A DNA stretch of 64,000 nt, taken from assembly GCF_013340285.1 (NCBI RefSeq), contig NZ_BLVO01000013.1, forward strand, positions 913,574 to 977,573, written 5' to 3'. The notes under the pieces are model-generated. The model was given only the letters and a program-made list of their open reading frames with translations. It ran no database searches and was not told where the DNA came from. A program made the translations under genes and the position numbers. Shown here one piece after another: positions 36,164-45,735 of the stretch (position 1 is its first letter; the number at the start of each line of letters is the position of its first letter). This DNA is from Desulfovibrio subterraneus (lineage in GTDB: Bacteria; Desulfobacterota; Desulfovibrionia; Desulfovibrionales; Desulfovibrionaceae).

Positions 36164-37066
36164 ATGTCTTCATGCAGTGGGTGTTCATCATCGGGCGGCA
36201 TTCAGCCCGGTGCAGAAATAAAGGCAAGTGCCAAGCAGAATATTCAGGATGCCCTGATTTCTTCAACGCTGGACAAGATTCGCTACAAGCTTTTCATCAT
36301 GAGTGGCAAGGGCGGGGTGGGCAAAAGCTCAGTAACCGTCAATACTGCTGCAGCCTTGGCCGCCAAAGGCTACAAGGTTGGTATCCTTGATGTGGACATC
36401 CACGGCCCCAGCGTACCGAACCTGCTTGGCGCAACCCAGCTCGGACTTGAAGCGGACCGCGGCGGCCTGCTCAACCCTGCGCAGGTGAACGAAAATCTGT
36501 GGGTTGTTTCCATGGACTCCCTGCTCAAAGACAAGGACACAGCCGTTTTGTGGCGCGGCCCCAAGAAAACCGCTGCCATCCGCCAGTTTGTTTCCGACGT
36601 GAACTGGGGTGAGCTTGACTTTCTGCTCATCGATTCCCCTCCCGGCACCGGCGATGAGCACATGACCGTGCTCAAGACCATTCCTGAAGCCCTGTGTGTG
36701 GTCGTAACCACCCCGCAGGAGATTTCGCTGGCCGACGTGCGCAAAGCCATCAACTTCCTGCAGTATGCAAACGCAAACGTTCTCGGTGTGGTTGAGAACA
36801 TGAGCGGACTTGCCTGTCCCCACTGTGGCGGCGAGATTACGCTGTTCAAGAAGGGTGGAGGCAAGGAACTTGCTGAACGGTACGGGCTTGAGTTTCTCGG
36901 CAGCGTGCCGCTGGACCCTGCGACCGTTGTGGCCGCCGACAAGGGCGTGCCTGTTGTCATGCTTGAAGAAGAGTCGCACGCCAAGGCCGGTTTCCTTAAC
37001 CTTGCAGACAACATCATAGCCGCGCTGGATAGCAGTCTGGAAGCAATTTCCAGTTCCAACGCCTAG
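36164..37066 (+). CDS. Mrp/NBP35-type iron-sulfur carrier ATPase
   Basis: A 300-residue P-loop protein of the Mrp/ApbC/NBP35 family, which carries Fe-S clusters to apoproteins. The deviant Walker A is SGKGGVGKSS, Walker B-like segments are VGILDVDIHGPS and LLIDSPPGTGDEH, and the cluster-bridging CPHC lies in LACPHCGGE. The N terminus has clustered Cys in MSSCSGCSSSGG, resembling NBP35. The ATG has AAAGGAG in front. Sulfate reducers have many Fe-S enzymes, consistent with such a carrier. Confidence 0.93.
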   Translation: MSSCSGCSSSGGIQPGAEIKASAKQNIQDALISSTLDKIRYKLFIMSGKGGVGKSSVTVNTAAALAAKGYKVGILDVDIHGPSVPNLLGATQLGLEADRGGLLNPAQVNENLWVVSMDSLLKDKDTAVLWRGPKKTAAIRQFVSDVNWGELDFLLIDSPPGTGDEHMTVLKTIPEALCVVVTTPQEISLADVRKAINFLQYANANVLGVVENMSGLACPHCGGEITLFKKGGGKELAERYGLEFLGSVPLDPATVVAADKGVPVVMLEEESHAKAGFLNLADNIIAALDSSLEAISSSNA

Positions 37067-37078
37067 CGGAACAAGTAC

Positions 37079-37723
37079 ATGCAAAGCCGCAACCACGGCA
37101 GGAGCTCGTTAGCGCGAAAGACCCTGGCGGTCTTCGTGGTCAGTGCAGCCCTGCAGGTTGCGGCTTTTACTGTTTCCAAAGCGGAGACAATCTATTACTG
37201 GAAAGACCCTTCGGGCATATATCACTTTTACAAGTCACCACCCAAAGGCTTTGTGCCGAGAGTAAAAAAGGAATCTGCCCGCAGGCAGTCGTCATACAAG
37301 TCTCTCTCCAAGAGGCAGATAGACAGGCTGGCAGATTTGTTCGGAAAAAGGCACAAGGTAGATGCCAGCCTCGTAAAGGCTGTCATAGAGGTGGAGTCGG
37401 ACTACAATCCGAAGGTTGTCTCTTCAGCAGGTGCACAGGGGCTCATGCAGATAATGCCTGAAACCCAGAAGGATCTAGGGCTGGACAATCCTTTCGACCC
37501 GGTGGAGAATGTGGAAGCCGGTGTGCGCTATCTGCGCATGATGCTTGACCGCTTTAAAGATGTGCGGCTGGCTCTGGCCGCATACAATGCCGGTCCTTTA
37601 ACTGTGGAAAAATACGGTGGCATCCCTCCCTTTGCGGAAACAAGGAAGTATGTTACCAAGGTGCTGAAACGATACCGGTACAACCGATCAAAGGTCAGAC
37701 AGAATGTTCAACCTAGCAAATAA
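37079..37723 (+). CDS. Lytic transglycosylase, SLT domain
   Basis: A 214-residue secreted or lipid-free periplasmic muramidase with a signal peptide (about residues 1-35, ending SKAET). The N-terminal DUF4124-like part (YYWKDPSGIYHFYKSPP) precedes an SLT/GEWL domain: AVIEVESDYNPKVVSSAGAQ with the catalytic Glu, GLMQIMPET and LALAAYNAGP. It trims glycan strands during wall growth. It starts 12 bases after mrp and overlaps pgsA by 20 bases. Confidence 0.92.
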   Translation: MQSRNHGRSSLARKTLAVFVVSAALQVAAFTVSKAETIYYWKDPSGIYHFYKSPPKGFVPRVKKESARRQSSYKSLSKRQIDRLADLFGKRHKVDASLVKAVIEVESDYNPKVVSSAGAQGLMQIMPETQKDLGLDNPFDPVENVEAGVRYLRMMLDRFKDVRLALAAYNAGPLTVEKYGGIPPFAETRKYVTKVLKRYRYNRSKVRQNVQPSK

Positions 37724-38258
37724 GATTACAATAGCCCGCATTCTTATAGTTCCCTTCATTGTTCTGCTGATGTATTTTCCCGGCAAGATTACCGGTCTGA
37801 TTGCTTTTTTCCTCTTCTTTGTGGCCTCGGCAACCGACATGCTCGACGGCTTCATAGCCAGAAGGGAAGGGCAGGTAACCAGTTTTGGCAAGTTCCTTGA
37901 TCCGCTTGCGGACAAACTGCTTATCAGCTCCGTCCTTATCATGCTGACCTACCATGAGTGGGTTCCTGCATGGATAACCATCGTCATTATCTGCAGAGAG
38001 CTTATCGTGACGGGGCTTCGCGCCATGGCTGCCGATGAAGGTATTGTCATTGCCGCAGACAGGTACGGCAAGATAAAGACCATCCTTCAGATGTTTGCCT
38101 GCGCGCCGCTCATCCTTCACGATCCGTTGTTCGGCATTCCCATGCAACCCATTGGAGAGATTCTTCTTTACATCGCTCTTGTTCTCACTGTATTTTCTGG
38201 TGGAAACTACCTGTACGGTTTTTACGGAAACTGGTTGCGGGAAACCGCCAAAGGGTAG
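37704..38258 (+). CDS. pgsA: CDP-diacylglycerol-glycerol-3-phosphate phosphatidyltransferase
   Basis: A 184-residue inner-membrane enzyme of the CDP-alcohol phosphatidyltransferase family. It makes phosphatidylglycerol phosphate from CDP-DAG and glycerol 3-phosphate. The metal-binding signature is visible as DMLDGFIAR followed by GKFLDPLADK, near residues 46-72, with about five hydrophobic helices. ITGLIAFFLFF fits TM2. The start overlaps the transglycosylase gene by 20 bases, which suggests translational coupling. Confidence 0.94.
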   Translation: MFNLANKITIARILIVPFIVLLMYFPGKITGLIAFFLFFVASATDMLDGFIARREGQVTSFGKFLDPLADKLLISSVLIMLTYHEWVPAWITIVIICRELIVTGLRAMAADEGIVIAADRYGKIKTILQMFACAPLILHDPLFGIPMQPIGEILLYIALVLTVFSGGNYLYGFYGNWLRETAKG

Positions 38259-38364
38259 TGAAGGTACTGCCGGTGCCGCATGTCCTGGGCGCGACGAACA
38301 CGCCTGAACACAGCTCCGACTTCCGCTTTTTCAGGTCGGGTTGTACTCCTCAAGGAGTTTGACC

Positions 38365-38637
38365 ATGCAAGAGTATGAAGAACTGCAAAGCAGACTGCGA
38401 AACTGCCTGCAAACAATCCTCGAGCTAGAGCCTGAACTTGAAGGTCTGGAACTTGGGCAGGATCTCATGAAGGAATTCGACCTGCTTAAATCCTTTATGG
38501 AAAAGCTGGAGGATGTTGATCTGCAGGAAGAAGACGTCCGTCGTATAGAAACAGCGACAGCTAACTTTCTTGAGGAACTTAAAGGACCCTTGTCGAACCT
38601 GCGCGAACGCAGTGTCGCCAGGCGGTTCCTGCACTAA
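38365..38637 (+). CDS. Small helical (coiled-coil) protein, function unknown
   Basis: A 90-residue, leucine- and glutamate-rich protein with no signal or membrane span; nearly the whole length can form amphipathic helices. CAAGGAG precedes the ATG at 38365 by 7 bases, which decides against the in-frame ATG at 38341. It lies 2 bases before ftsB, so it may be co-expressed with cell-division genes. I do not recognise a family. Confidence 0.7.
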   Translation: MQEYEELQSRLRNCLQTILELEPELEGLELGQDLMKEFDLLKSFMEKLEDVDLQEEDVRRIETATANFLEELKGPLSNLRERSVARRFLH

Positions 38638-38639
38638 TC

Positions 38640-38966
38640 ATGTTCTGGAAACGCGTAATTCTCGGGTGCCTTATCACCCTGAACATTTTCCTTTTTGTTC
38701 GCATGCTGGTCAGCGACCAGGGCTTTTTCTCATACAGAGAGCTCAAGTCTGACTATATCACTCTTGAGGCACAGCTGGCGGAAGTGCAGCAGAAGAATCT
38801 GGAACTGAGCCAGGAAATACGCCTGCTCCAGTCTGATGCCGACTACATTGAAAGAGTGATACGGCAGCGCCTTAATTTCGTTAAGGACAACGAAATTCTG
38901 TATATTTTTCCGGATGCAACAAAAGTGGGTACAGCAGGAGCCGCGCAGGATGAAGGCAAAGATTAA
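38640..38966 (+). CDS. ftsB: FtsB/DivIC family septum formation initiator
   Basis: A 108-residue bitopic protein: a short cytoplasmic tail, one membrane helix (residues about 6-22) and a coiled coil (about 35-75), then the IRQRLNFVKDNEILYIFP region conserved in FtsB/DivIC. FtsB joins FtsQ and FtsL and activates septal peptidoglycan synthesis. Sequence conservation is low in this family, so the call rests on the pattern and length. It overlaps the next gene by 17 bases. Confidence 0.85.
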   Translation: MFWKRVILGCLITLNIFLFVRMLVSDQGFFSYRELKSDYITLEAQLAEVQQKNLELSQEIRLLQSDADYIERVIRQRLNFVKDNEILYIFPDATKVGTAGAAQDEGKD

Positions 38967-39873
38967 GTGGTATCAGGAAGTACTCGAGCTTGAACCCAGT
39001 TCCAAGGTTTTCTTCCCCCTTGCCAGACTGTTCGCTGACAACGACCAATACTCCGAAGCAGTGGCAACCCTCAAACAGGGGCTGGAGCGTCACCCTGAAC
39101 ATTTTGAAGCCCGCATGCTGCTTATTGACTGCCTTGGCAGAATAGGCGCCAAAGACAAGCTTGCCGAAGAAATTGCTTCTGTCGGACTGGTTTTGTCCAA
39201 ATATCCTTCCTTCTGGAAAAACTGGGCTTCGGAACAGGCAGCTTCTCCGGACGGTAAAGATGCGGCACTTGCCCTTTCCTTTCTCTCCGCCACGTTCAGC
39301 AATTCCAGCATTTCATGGTCTTCCATCATCGAGCAGGGCCTGCGCAGTGTGCTGCATGGCAACCCTGCGGCAATGCCCGCTGCCGCTCAGGCTGCTGTAG
39401 TCCAGACGCCGATTTCCGCCCCCGCTGCTGTCTCTGCGGTAACAGAGGAAGATGAAGAGGTGGAACCGGAAGAACCTGAAGTTCCCCTCCGCAAAAGCCA
39501 TGCGCAGTTTACCGAGGCAGAAGCCGCAGCATATACGGGGATACCCAGAAATCTGCCCGAAGCGTATGATGATGCCGACGAGCATGAAGATGAACCCTTT
39601 TCCCTGCGCACTCTGACCATGGCCCATGTGCTGGCAGAGCAGGGTGATATCAAGGGGGCTCTTGACATTTGCGACGAACTGGATGCCGCTGCTCAGTCGG
39701 AAAATGAGCGTCGCAGAATACAGGATTTTCGAGATTCCATGACTGGCACTGCCAAAAACGCAGGCCAAACCTCTCAGACAAAGGAAGATGCCCAGCCGCT
39801 GCAGGGCAAAACCAAGCTAATCAATACGTTGGAAATGCTGGCAGAAAGGCTTGAAGCACGCGCAGCCCGATAA
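38950..39873 (+). CDS. Tetratricopeptide-like protein, function unknown
   Basis: A 307-residue soluble protein. The N-terminal 80 residues (WYQEVLELEPSSKVFFPLAR, LFADNDQYSEAVATLKQGLE, HPEHFEARMLLIDCLG) form two to three TPR units. The middle is alanine- and glutamate-rich and probably disordered (residues about 150-190), and the C terminus contains another TPR-like pair near LAEQGDIKGALDICDEL. ATG at 38950 has AGGAG upstream and overlaps ftsB by 17 bases. Position after ftsB hints at an envelope scaffold, but this is not supported by motif. Confidence 0.8.
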   Translation: MKAKIKWYQEVLELEPSSKVFFPLARLFADNDQYSEAVATLKQGLERHPEHFEARMLLIDCLGRIGAKDKLAEEIASVGLVLSKYPSFWKNWASEQAASPDGKDAALALSFLSATFSNSSISWSSIIEQGLRSVLHGNPAAMPAAAQAAVVQTPISAPAAVSAVTEEDEEVEPEEPEVPLRKSHAQFTEAEAAAYTGIPRNLPEAYDDADEHEDEPFSLRTLTMAHVLAEQGDIKGALDICDELDAAAQSENERRRIQDFRDSMTGTAKNAGQTSQTKEDAQPLQGKTKLINTLEMLAERLEARAAR

Positions 39874-39945
39874 CGGCTGCGTTTTCATGTCCGGAGATCT
39901 GATCTGTCGTCTGTTCCCAACCAAGTCCATATCAGGAGCGTATAC

Positions 39946-41202
39946 GTGCGTCGTTTTGTGACTGTAGCCATCATGTTGGCTCTATGCATCACCGTGCTCG
40001 CCGGTTGCAAGCAAGCTGCGAAGAATGTCTGGAAGGACACCAAGAAATATTACCGGGAATACCTTAACACGCCTGCCACGCTTGATTTCGAGCCTGCAGA
40101 CGCTGAACCCGTGGAAGATCGTCTCGCCTCGGTGTACACCCCGGTCGGACTGGCACTTGAGTCATTCCGCAGAGACATGGAAAATCAGGATCAGTTCCCG
40201 ACTGAAGAATGGGTACAGCAGATGATGACCCGTTATCCGTGGTTGAACGGTATTGCCGTGGCATCTCCTGATGGTACCGTGTTCATGCAGAAGCCTGAAG
40301 TGAGCATGAAGGCCCTGAATTTCGCACCACTGTTCGCTGAAGACGAAAAGAGCGGTGTCCGTGAAATGCGTGCCTATGCCGAAAACAACCCCATGGGGCC
40401 GGAAGTGTATGTGGGCACCCCCTTCTTCGTGAACAACGAGTTCAAGGGCATGGTCGTCGGCCACTTTGACCCGCGCAGCCTTCTTTCCGTATGCCCGGAT
40501 CCGGCGCGTCTCGTGATCATTGCACCGGAAGGTGTTCTCTGGTCCGGACACTACATTTACGACACTACCCCGTTGGCCAAGGTCGACTGGAAGAAGGCCG
40601 TGGAGTCCGACTCCACGGATACCGTCTCGAACGAGCTGGGTGAATTCCTCTGGGTATCCAAGTATATCGGCAATATGCCTCTGGTTTTTGCCGCCACATC
40701 CAGCGAATTCCCCATCGACCCCAGCCAGCTAAACGCGCTTGCGCGTCCTGAACCTGTTGTCGAGGTTCCTACGGTCATGCCCGTACCGACCAACGAAGCT
40801 CAGGAAAACGCTGCTTCGGAGGCATCGGCAGATCAGGCAGGCGAGGTTGCTGCTGCACCGGTCCTTGAAGCCGGAATGGTTCAGCCGACCCTGAATGATA
40901 GCCCCGGACCTGCCGCTCCGACCAGAAATGCTGTCTATTCCGTGCAGGTTGGTGCCTTCCACAACCCGCAGTATGCGGAAGAGCGTGCAAAGCTCGTTAC
41001 CGAGCGCGGTTTTTCTCCCTGCATGATGCAGCTCTATGACAAGCAGGGCCAGCTGTGGCACGTGGTGGAAATTTTTGATTCGCCTGACAAGGTTGCCGCG
41101 TTCAAGGAACTTCGCAACTTTGCCAAGAATGCTGAAGGGATCGAGTACACCATGGGTGTTCTTGATGCCGGAGTGATTGAGCGTAGAAAAGAATGCCGTT
41201 AG
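39946..41202 (+). CDS. Putative lipoprotein with sensor-like domain and C-terminal SPOR domain
   Basis: A 418-residue protein starting at GTG. The signal ends in the lipobox LAGC (Cys21). Residues about 50-270 resemble an extracellular PAS/Cache-type fold by pattern ([47 protein letters not shown]). A proline/alanine-rich linker follows, and residues about 325-400 form a SPOR domain ([20 protein letters not shown]), which binds denuded peptidoglycan at the septum. The Cache resemblance is my inference; the SPOR and lipobox calls are firmer. It is followed by fbp 25 bases later. Confidence 0.75.
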   Translation: MRRFVTVAIMLALCITVLAGCKQAAKNVWKDTKKYYREYLNTPATLDFEPADAEPVEDRLASVYTPVGLALESFRRDMENQDQFPTEEWVQQMMTRYPWLNGIAVASPDGTVFMQKPEVSMKALNFAPLFAEDEKSGVREMRAYAENNPMGPEVYVGTPFFVNNEFKGMVVGHFDPRSLLSVCPDPARLVIIAPEGVLWSGHYIYDTTPLAKVDWKKAVESDSTDTVSNELGEFLWVSKYIGNMPLVFAATSSEFPIDPSQLNALARPEPVVEVPTVMPVPTNEAQENAASEASADQAGEVAAAPVLEAGMVQPTLNDSPGPAAPTRNAVYSVQVGAFHNPQYAEERAKLVTERGFSPCMMQLYDKQGQLWHVVEIFDSPDKVAAFKELRNFAKNAEGIEYTMGVLDAGVIERRKECR

Positions 41203-41227
41203 GCAAATCGCATTTACGGAGGGCGAA

Positions 41228-42241
41228 ATGCGTCAGGTTACTGTAACCGAACATGTCTTGCTGCATCAGACAAAGTCTCCTGCGGCTTCTGGTAAATTCA
41301 CGACTTTGCTGTATGACCTCATCCTGTCTGCCAAGATGATCGCCCGCAGCGTCAACAAGGCTGGTCTGCTGGATATTCTCGGCGCCACCGGCGAAACCAA
41401 CGTGCAGGGTGAACAGGTCCAGAAGCTGGACGAATACGCCAACCGGACCCTCATCCACCGCATGGAACGCACCGGTGTTCTGTGCGCCATGGCCTCGGAA
41501 GAAAACGCCGATATCATCAAGGTTCCCGAGCGCTTTAAACGCGGAGAATACATTCTTATTTTCGACCCGCTTGACGGCTCCTCGAACATTGATGTGAACA
41601 TCAACGTCGGTACCATATTCTCCATACTCAAGCGCACCTCACCCAACGACGAGGACGTGACTCTGGCCGATATTCTGCAGAGCGGTACGGAGCAGGTGGC
41701 CGCAGGTTATTTCCTGTACGGTCCCTCCACGATGCTCGTATACACGTCCGGCGAGGGCGTTCACGGCTTCACTCTTGATCCCACCGTGGGCGAATTTCTG
41801 CTTTCGCATCCGGATATCCGCATTCCAGAGCGCGGCAAGGTCTACTCGGTCAATGAATCGTACTATCACTACTGGGATGAACCCACCCGCAAGATCATTG
41901 AATACTTCAAGAGCAAGGATAACGAACGCGGCGCTCCCTATTCGTTGCGCTACGTTGGCTCCCTTGTGGCGGACTTTCATCGCAACCTGCTCAACGGCGG
42001 TATTTTCATGTATCCTGTCGACCATCGCATACCGCACAAGCCGCAGGGCAAACTGCGCCTCATGTGCGAAGCCTCACCCCTCGCCTTTGTGGCAGAGCAG
42101 GCAGGCGGTGCGGCCACGGATGGCAAACGCCGCATTCTTGAAATAAAGCCCGGCGAACTGCACGAACGTGTGCCGCTCTTTATCGGATCGGCAAAAGATG
42201 TAGAACACGTGGCCAAGATGTACGAAGAAGCAGGGCAGTAG
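41228..42241 (+). CDS. fbp: Fructose-1,6-bisphosphatase, class I
   Basis: A 337-residue gluconeogenic enzyme hydrolysing fructose 1,6-bisphosphate. The metal-binding segment [20 protein letters not shown] is intact, CAMASEEN carries the other acidic ligands, and the late [18 protein letters not shown] block binds the sugar phosphate. ACGGAGG precedes the ATG at 41228; an earlier in-frame codon within the preceding gene is rejected. With pyc, the PEP-synthase-like enzyme, gpmI and the aldolase/transaldolase it supports gluconeogenesis. Confidence 0.96.
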   Translation: MRQVTVTEHVLLHQTKSPAASGKFTTLLYDLILSAKMIARSVNKAGLLDILGATGETNVQGEQVQKLDEYANRTLIHRMERTGVLCAMASEENADIIKVPERFKRGEYILIFDPLDGSSNIDVNINVGTIFSILKRTSPNDEDVTLADILQSGTEQVAAGYFLYGPSTMLVYTSGEGVHGFTLDPTVGEFLLSHPDIRIPERGKVYSVNESYYHYWDEPTRKIIEYFKSKDNERGAPYSLRYVGSLVADFHRNLLNGGIFMYPVDHRIPHKPQGKLRLMCEASPLAFVAEQAGGAATDGKRRILEIKPGELHERVPLFIGSAKDVEHVAKMYEEAGQ

Positions 42242-42262
42242 CCCCGGCATGTCCGTTATTGT

Positions 42263-42295
42263 GGAAGCGGGGCCATGGTCCCGCTTCCTTGTTTT
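42263..42295 (+). terminator. Rho-independent terminator after fbp
   Basis: GGAAGCGGG and CCCGCTTCC form the stem with further GCC/GGT pairing inside; TTGTTTT follows. Confidence 0.82.
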
Positions 42296-42362
42296 AACAC
42301 CGGCCCGTCCTTGAACGTGACTGCTTTATCCGTATACGGCAGGGCCTTTCCCAGAGATATAT

Positions 42363-43448
42363 ATGCTTACTCTCGGCATCGAAACTTCCTGTGACGAAAC
42401 GGCACTGGCTCTTGTGCGCGACGGCAAGCTGCTGCATAGCGTCATGTCCACCCAGATAGATATCCATGCTCTCTTCGGTGGCGTAGTGCCTGAACTGGCC
42501 TCCCGCGAGCATTACAGGCTCATAGGTCGCCTGTATGACGAGTTGCTTGAAAAATCGGGTGTGACAACGGCAGACATTGACGTTGTGGCTGTTTCCAGAG
42601 GTCCGGGCCTTCTCGGCAGTCTGCTTGTGGGACTGGGCTTTGCAAAAGGGCTTGTCGCTGCAGGCAATGCCCGGCTTGTGGGCATAAACCATCTGCACGC
42701 CCACCTGCTTGCCCCCGGCCTTGAAGAGGACCTGATCTTTCCCGCTGCCGGGCTGCTCGTATCCGGCGGTCACACGCATATCTACCGCATAGAGGGGCCG
42801 GATAATTTCTCCCTGCTGGGCAGAACCCTTGATGATGCCGCAGGTGAAGCCTTTGATAAGGTTGCGAAGATGCTGAACATGCCGTATCCAGGCGGCCGGT
42901 ACATCGACCGGCTGGGCAGGATGGCGGAACCGGAATCTTCTCTGTTCACCAGACCCTATCTGGACAACGACAATCTCGATTTCAGCTTCAGCGGCCTGAA
43001 GACGGCTGTGGGGCTGTATATTCAGAAGAATCCTCACCTCATACTTGCTTCGCAGGACATGGCTTCCCGCCTTTTTGACGAAAGCATGGACGTATCGGGC
43101 CTTGCTCACCTGTGTGCTTCATTCAACCATACTGTTTCGGAAACGCTGCGCATCAAGGTTGAGCGGGCTATCGGCCACATGAAAGCCAGAGGAGAGGCCC
43201 CCAGATCGCTCATTGTCGCCGGCGGTGTTGCGGCCAACAGCAGAGTGCGCGAGGCCATGGATGGCGTGGCAAAGCGTTTCGGCATACGCCTTTCGCTGCC
43301 TTCGCTCTTTCTATGCACTGATAACGGTGCCATGGTGGCGTATGCGGGAGAATTGCTCGCAGCAAAGGGAATGCATCACGGACTTGATCTGGATGCCATT
43401 CCCCGTGGACAAAAGATTCCTGATGACTATCTGAGGGAAGTGCATTGA
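42363..43448 (+). CDS. tsaD: tRNA N6-adenosine threonylcarbamoyltransferase
   Basis: Transfers the threonylcarbamoyl group to A37 of ANN-decoding tRNAs. The 361-residue ASKHA-fold protein starts [18 protein letters not shown]. Metal histidines are His110 and His114 in [14 protein letters not shown] is the nucleotide loop, and [12 protein letters not shown] is the C-terminal metal Asp block. Its partners TsaB, TsaC and TsaE are not in the window. The gene is preceded by the fbp terminator and appears to be transcribed alone. Confidence 0.97.
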   Translation: MLTLGIETSCDETALALVRDGKLLHSVMSTQIDIHALFGGVVPELASREHYRLIGRLYDELLEKSGVTTADIDVVAVSRGPGLLGSLLVGLGFAKGLVAAGNARLVGINHLHAHLLAPGLEEDLIFPAAGLLVSGGHTHIYRIEGPDNFSLLGRTLDDAAGEAFDKVAKMLNMPYPGGRYIDRLGRMAEPESSLFTRPYLDNDNLDFSFSGLKTAVGLYIQKNPHLILASQDMASRLFDESMDVSGLAHLCASFNHTVSETLRIKVERAIGHMKARGEAPRSLIVAGGVAANSRVREAMDGVAKRFGIRLSLPSLFLCTDNGAMVAYAGELLAAKGMHHGLDLDAIPRGQKIPDDYLREVH

Positions 43449-43461
43449 CCTGCAAGAGGGC

Positions 43462-43478
43462 GCTCATAAATCATGAGC
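43462..43478. promoter_or_regulatory. Inverted repeat upstream of the trxA promoter
   Basis: GCTCAT and ATGAGC flank AAATC, a perfect 6-bp inverted repeat about 6 bases before the -35 box of the candidate trxA promoter. It could be an operator or the tail of tsaD transcription; there is no T run. Confidence 0.45.
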
Positions 43479-43483
43479 TTCCC

Positions 43484-43512
43484 TTGACACGGTATGAAAC
43501 CCCTAATATTTG
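43484..43512 (+). promoter_or_regulatory. Sigma-70-type promoter candidate for trxA-trxB
   Basis: A perfect -35 box TTGACA (43484-43489) is followed after 17 bases by TATTTG (43507-43512), about 97 bases before the trxA start. Confidence 0.55.
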
Positions 43513-43608
43513 TATTTGATATCGACGTGTGGCATCCATGTGTTGCCTGCGTCCCCAGAATGAATGACGAGGCCGAAGCATCGGTCAAAACCTGCAAAGG
43601 AGCGAACT

Positions 43609-43932
43609 ATGGCAGTTCAGGTAACCGACAGCAATTTCGAAGCTGAAATTCTCAAGTCCAATATTCCCGCTCTTGTTGATTTCTGGGCGCCCTGGTGTGG
43701 CCCCTGCCGTGCAATGGGTCCGGTCATTGACGAACTGGCCGCCGAATTTGAAGGCAAGGTTCGCATCGCCAAGATGAACGTTGACGAAAACCCCGCTACC
43801 CCCAGCAAGTACGGTATCCGCGCTATCCCCACCATCATTCTGTTCAAGAACGGTGAAGTTGTGGAGCAGATTACCGGCGCTGTATCCAAGAGCAGCATTA
43901 AGGACATGATCTCCCAGAAGGCTCTCGGCTAA
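43609..43932 (+). CDS. trxA: Thioredoxin
   Basis: A 107-residue thioredoxin with the canonical WCGPC active site (Cys30, Cys33) in DFWAPWCGPCRAMGP and the cis-proline loop GIRAIPTIILFKNG. It reduces protein disulfides in the cytoplasm. Its stop codon overlaps the trxB start in ATGA-like fashion (TAATG), so the pair is translationally coupled. AAAGGAG precedes the ATG. A promoter lies about 100 bases upstream. Confidence 0.98.
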   Translation: MAVQVTDSNFEAEILKSNIPALVDFWAPWCGPCRAMGPVIDELAAEFEGKVRIAKMNVDENPATPSKYGIRAIPTIILFKNGEVVEQITGAVSKSSIKDMISQKALG

Positions 43933-44849
43933 TGAAAGAATATGATTCCTTGGTGATAGGGGGGGGGCCGGCAGGTGTCACGGCCGCCCTTTATCTTTTG
44001 CGTTCCGGTATGACCGTGGCGTTCACGGAAATGCTGTCTCCCGGCGGGCAACTGCTGATGACCGAGGAAATCGAGAACTATCCCGGTTTTCCCAAGGGCA
44101 TCAAAGGCTATGAACTTGCCGATCTGCTCGCGGCGCATCTTGAAGGCTACCATTACGACAAGTACATGGACACCGTGAAAACCATTGAGCACAGCCCCAA
44201 GGGAAACAAAGTGCTCATCGGTGACGAGTGGGTTCTTGCCAGAACCATCATCATCTGCTCCGGTGCCAAATACAAGAAGCTCGGCCTGCCTAATGAAGAG
44301 CGCCTCATCGGACGCGGTATTTCTTACTGCGCCCTGTGCGACGGCAACTTCTTCCGCGGGCAGACTGTCGGCGTAGTGGGCGGAGGCAACTCCGCACTTG
44401 AGGAATCTCTCTACCTCTCCAAGCTGGTAAAGAAGCTGCATCTCATTCATCGCCGCGATGACTTCCGTGCCACCAAGTGCGTTCAGGAAAAGGTTTGCAT
44501 CATCCCCGATATCGACATCATCCGCAGTTCTGTGGTGACCGCGATTCATGGAGATGACAACCTCACCGGCGTTACCGTCAAGAACACCAAAACCGGAGAC
44601 GAGAACTTTCTTGCACTTGACGGATTGTTCATCTTTGTGGGGTACGAGCCCGTCAAGGAATTCTATCCGGCGGGCCTCAAGACGGATAACTCCGGCTTTA
44701 TCATCACCGATACGGAAATGGTCACCAACATGCCCGGCATCTTTGCCGCGGGTGATTGCCGGTCCAAAAACTGCCGCCAGGTCGCCACTGCGGTAGGAGA
44801 CGGTGCAACTGCTGCCAACTCCGCATTCCACTATCTGGAAACGAATTAA
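43932..44849 (+). CDS. trxB: Thioredoxin reductase
   Basis: A 305-residue FAD flavoprotein that reduces thioredoxin. The N-terminal FAD loop is [16 protein letters not shown], the redox centre is CALCDG (Cys133, Cys136), and the second dinucleotide loop is [16 protein letters not shown]. The C-terminal FAD segment reads [15 protein letters not shown]. The NADPH-specificity motif often written HRRxxxR is present as HRRDDFRA. It is coupled to trxA by a one-base overlap and overlaps bamD by one base. Confidence 0.97.
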   Translation: MKEYDSLVIGGGPAGVTAALYLLRSGMTVAFTEMLSPGGQLLMTEEIENYPGFPKGIKGYELADLLAAHLEGYHYDKYMDTVKTIEHSPKGNKVLIGDEWVLARTIIICSGAKYKKLGLPNEERLIGRGISYCALCDGNFFRGQTVGVVGGGNSALEESLYLSKLVKKLHLIHRRDDFRATKCVQEKVCIIPDIDIIRSSVVTAIHGDDNLTGVTVKNTKTGDENFLALDGLFIFVGYEPVKEFYPAGLKTDNSGFIITDTEMVTNMPGIFAAGDCRSKNCRQVATAVGDGATAANSAFHYLETN

Positions 44850-45580
44850 TGCGTAGAACTGTCATTCGCTTTTTAGCGCTGCTGCCAGTCCTGTTTGTGC
44901 TGAACGGTTGTGGCTTCATAGATTATTTCTATCTGCCGCCGCCGGAAGACACCGCTCAGGAACTTTTTGAGGCCGGAAACGATGCAATGCGTGAAAAAAA
45001 TTACGCATCCGCCATCGAATACTTCAACACGCTCAAAGACAAATATCCCTTCAGCCCCTATACGATTGAAGCGGAACTGTCTCTGGGAGACGCCTATTTC
45101 CTTGACGAAGAGTACCCGCTCGCTGCGGATACCTACAAGGAATTCGAAACGCTCCATCCGCGTCATGAAGCAATTCCCTATGTGCTGTTCCAGATAGGTA
45201 ATGCCAACCTGAACAGCTTCATTTCCATTGACCGGCCACAGACCAACATTGCCGAAGCCTACGAATACTTCCAGCGCCTGCAGGAAGCGTATCCGGGCTC
45301 GGAGTATGCGGTAAAGGCTCAGGAATATCTCTATACCTGCCGCAAGTACATGGCAGAACACGAAATCTACGTCGCTGATTTCTACTGGCGTACGGAACGG
45401 TACATGGCCGCCTACAAGCGCTATAACACCGTGGTGGAACAGTACTCCGATGTGGAAGAATATCAGGAATACGCCCGCGAAAAAGCCAAGGTGTCTTACC
45501 TGAAAAGCCAGCAGCAGGAAGCTACAGAGCGTCGCGAACGCCGCGAAGGGTCATGGAAGGATTACTTCGAGTGGCTCTAG
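44849..45580 (+). CDS. bamD: Outer-membrane assembly lipoprotein BamD
   Basis: A 243-residue lipoprotein of the BamD/ComL family. The lipobox is LNGC (Cys21) after a hydrophobic signal. Five TPR-like repeats follow ([39 protein letters not shown], and [21 protein letters not shown] units). BamD is the essential partner of BamA in folding outer-membrane proteins. The ATG at 44849 overlaps the trxB stop. It ends in the acidic/basic tail [14 protein letters not shown] and is followed by a strong terminator. Confidence 0.92.
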   Translation: MRRTVIRFLALLPVLFVLNGCGFIDYFYLPPPEDTAQELFEAGNDAMREKNYASAIEYFNTLKDKYPFSPYTIEAELSLGDAYFLDEEYPLAADTYKEFETLHPRHEAIPYVLFQIGNANLNSFISIDRPQTNIAEAYEYFQRLQEAYPGSEYAVKAQEYLYTCRKYMAEHEIYVADFYWRTERYMAAYKRYNTVVEQYSDVEEYQEYAREKAKVSYLKSQQQEATERRERREGSWKDYFEWL

Positions 45581-45606
45581 CAAAAAGCAGCTGACGACGA
45601 AAATTC

Positions 45607-45642
45607 AAAGGGGCGGTTCCCATACGGGACCGCCCCTTTTTT
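45607..45642. terminator. Bidirectional terminator between bamD and engB
   Basis: AAAGGGGCGGT and ACCGCCCCTTT with inner CCC/GGG pairing form a long stem, followed by TTTTTT on the plus strand and preceded by AAA. Confidence 0.9.
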
Positions 45643-45735
45643 GCGCGCTTGATTGAGAGGGAAGGAATAATAAAATCAGATCGGCTCGTCAGGGTAGAGC
45701 GTGGTCACACACCGATGCGGCATGCGGCTCTGAGT

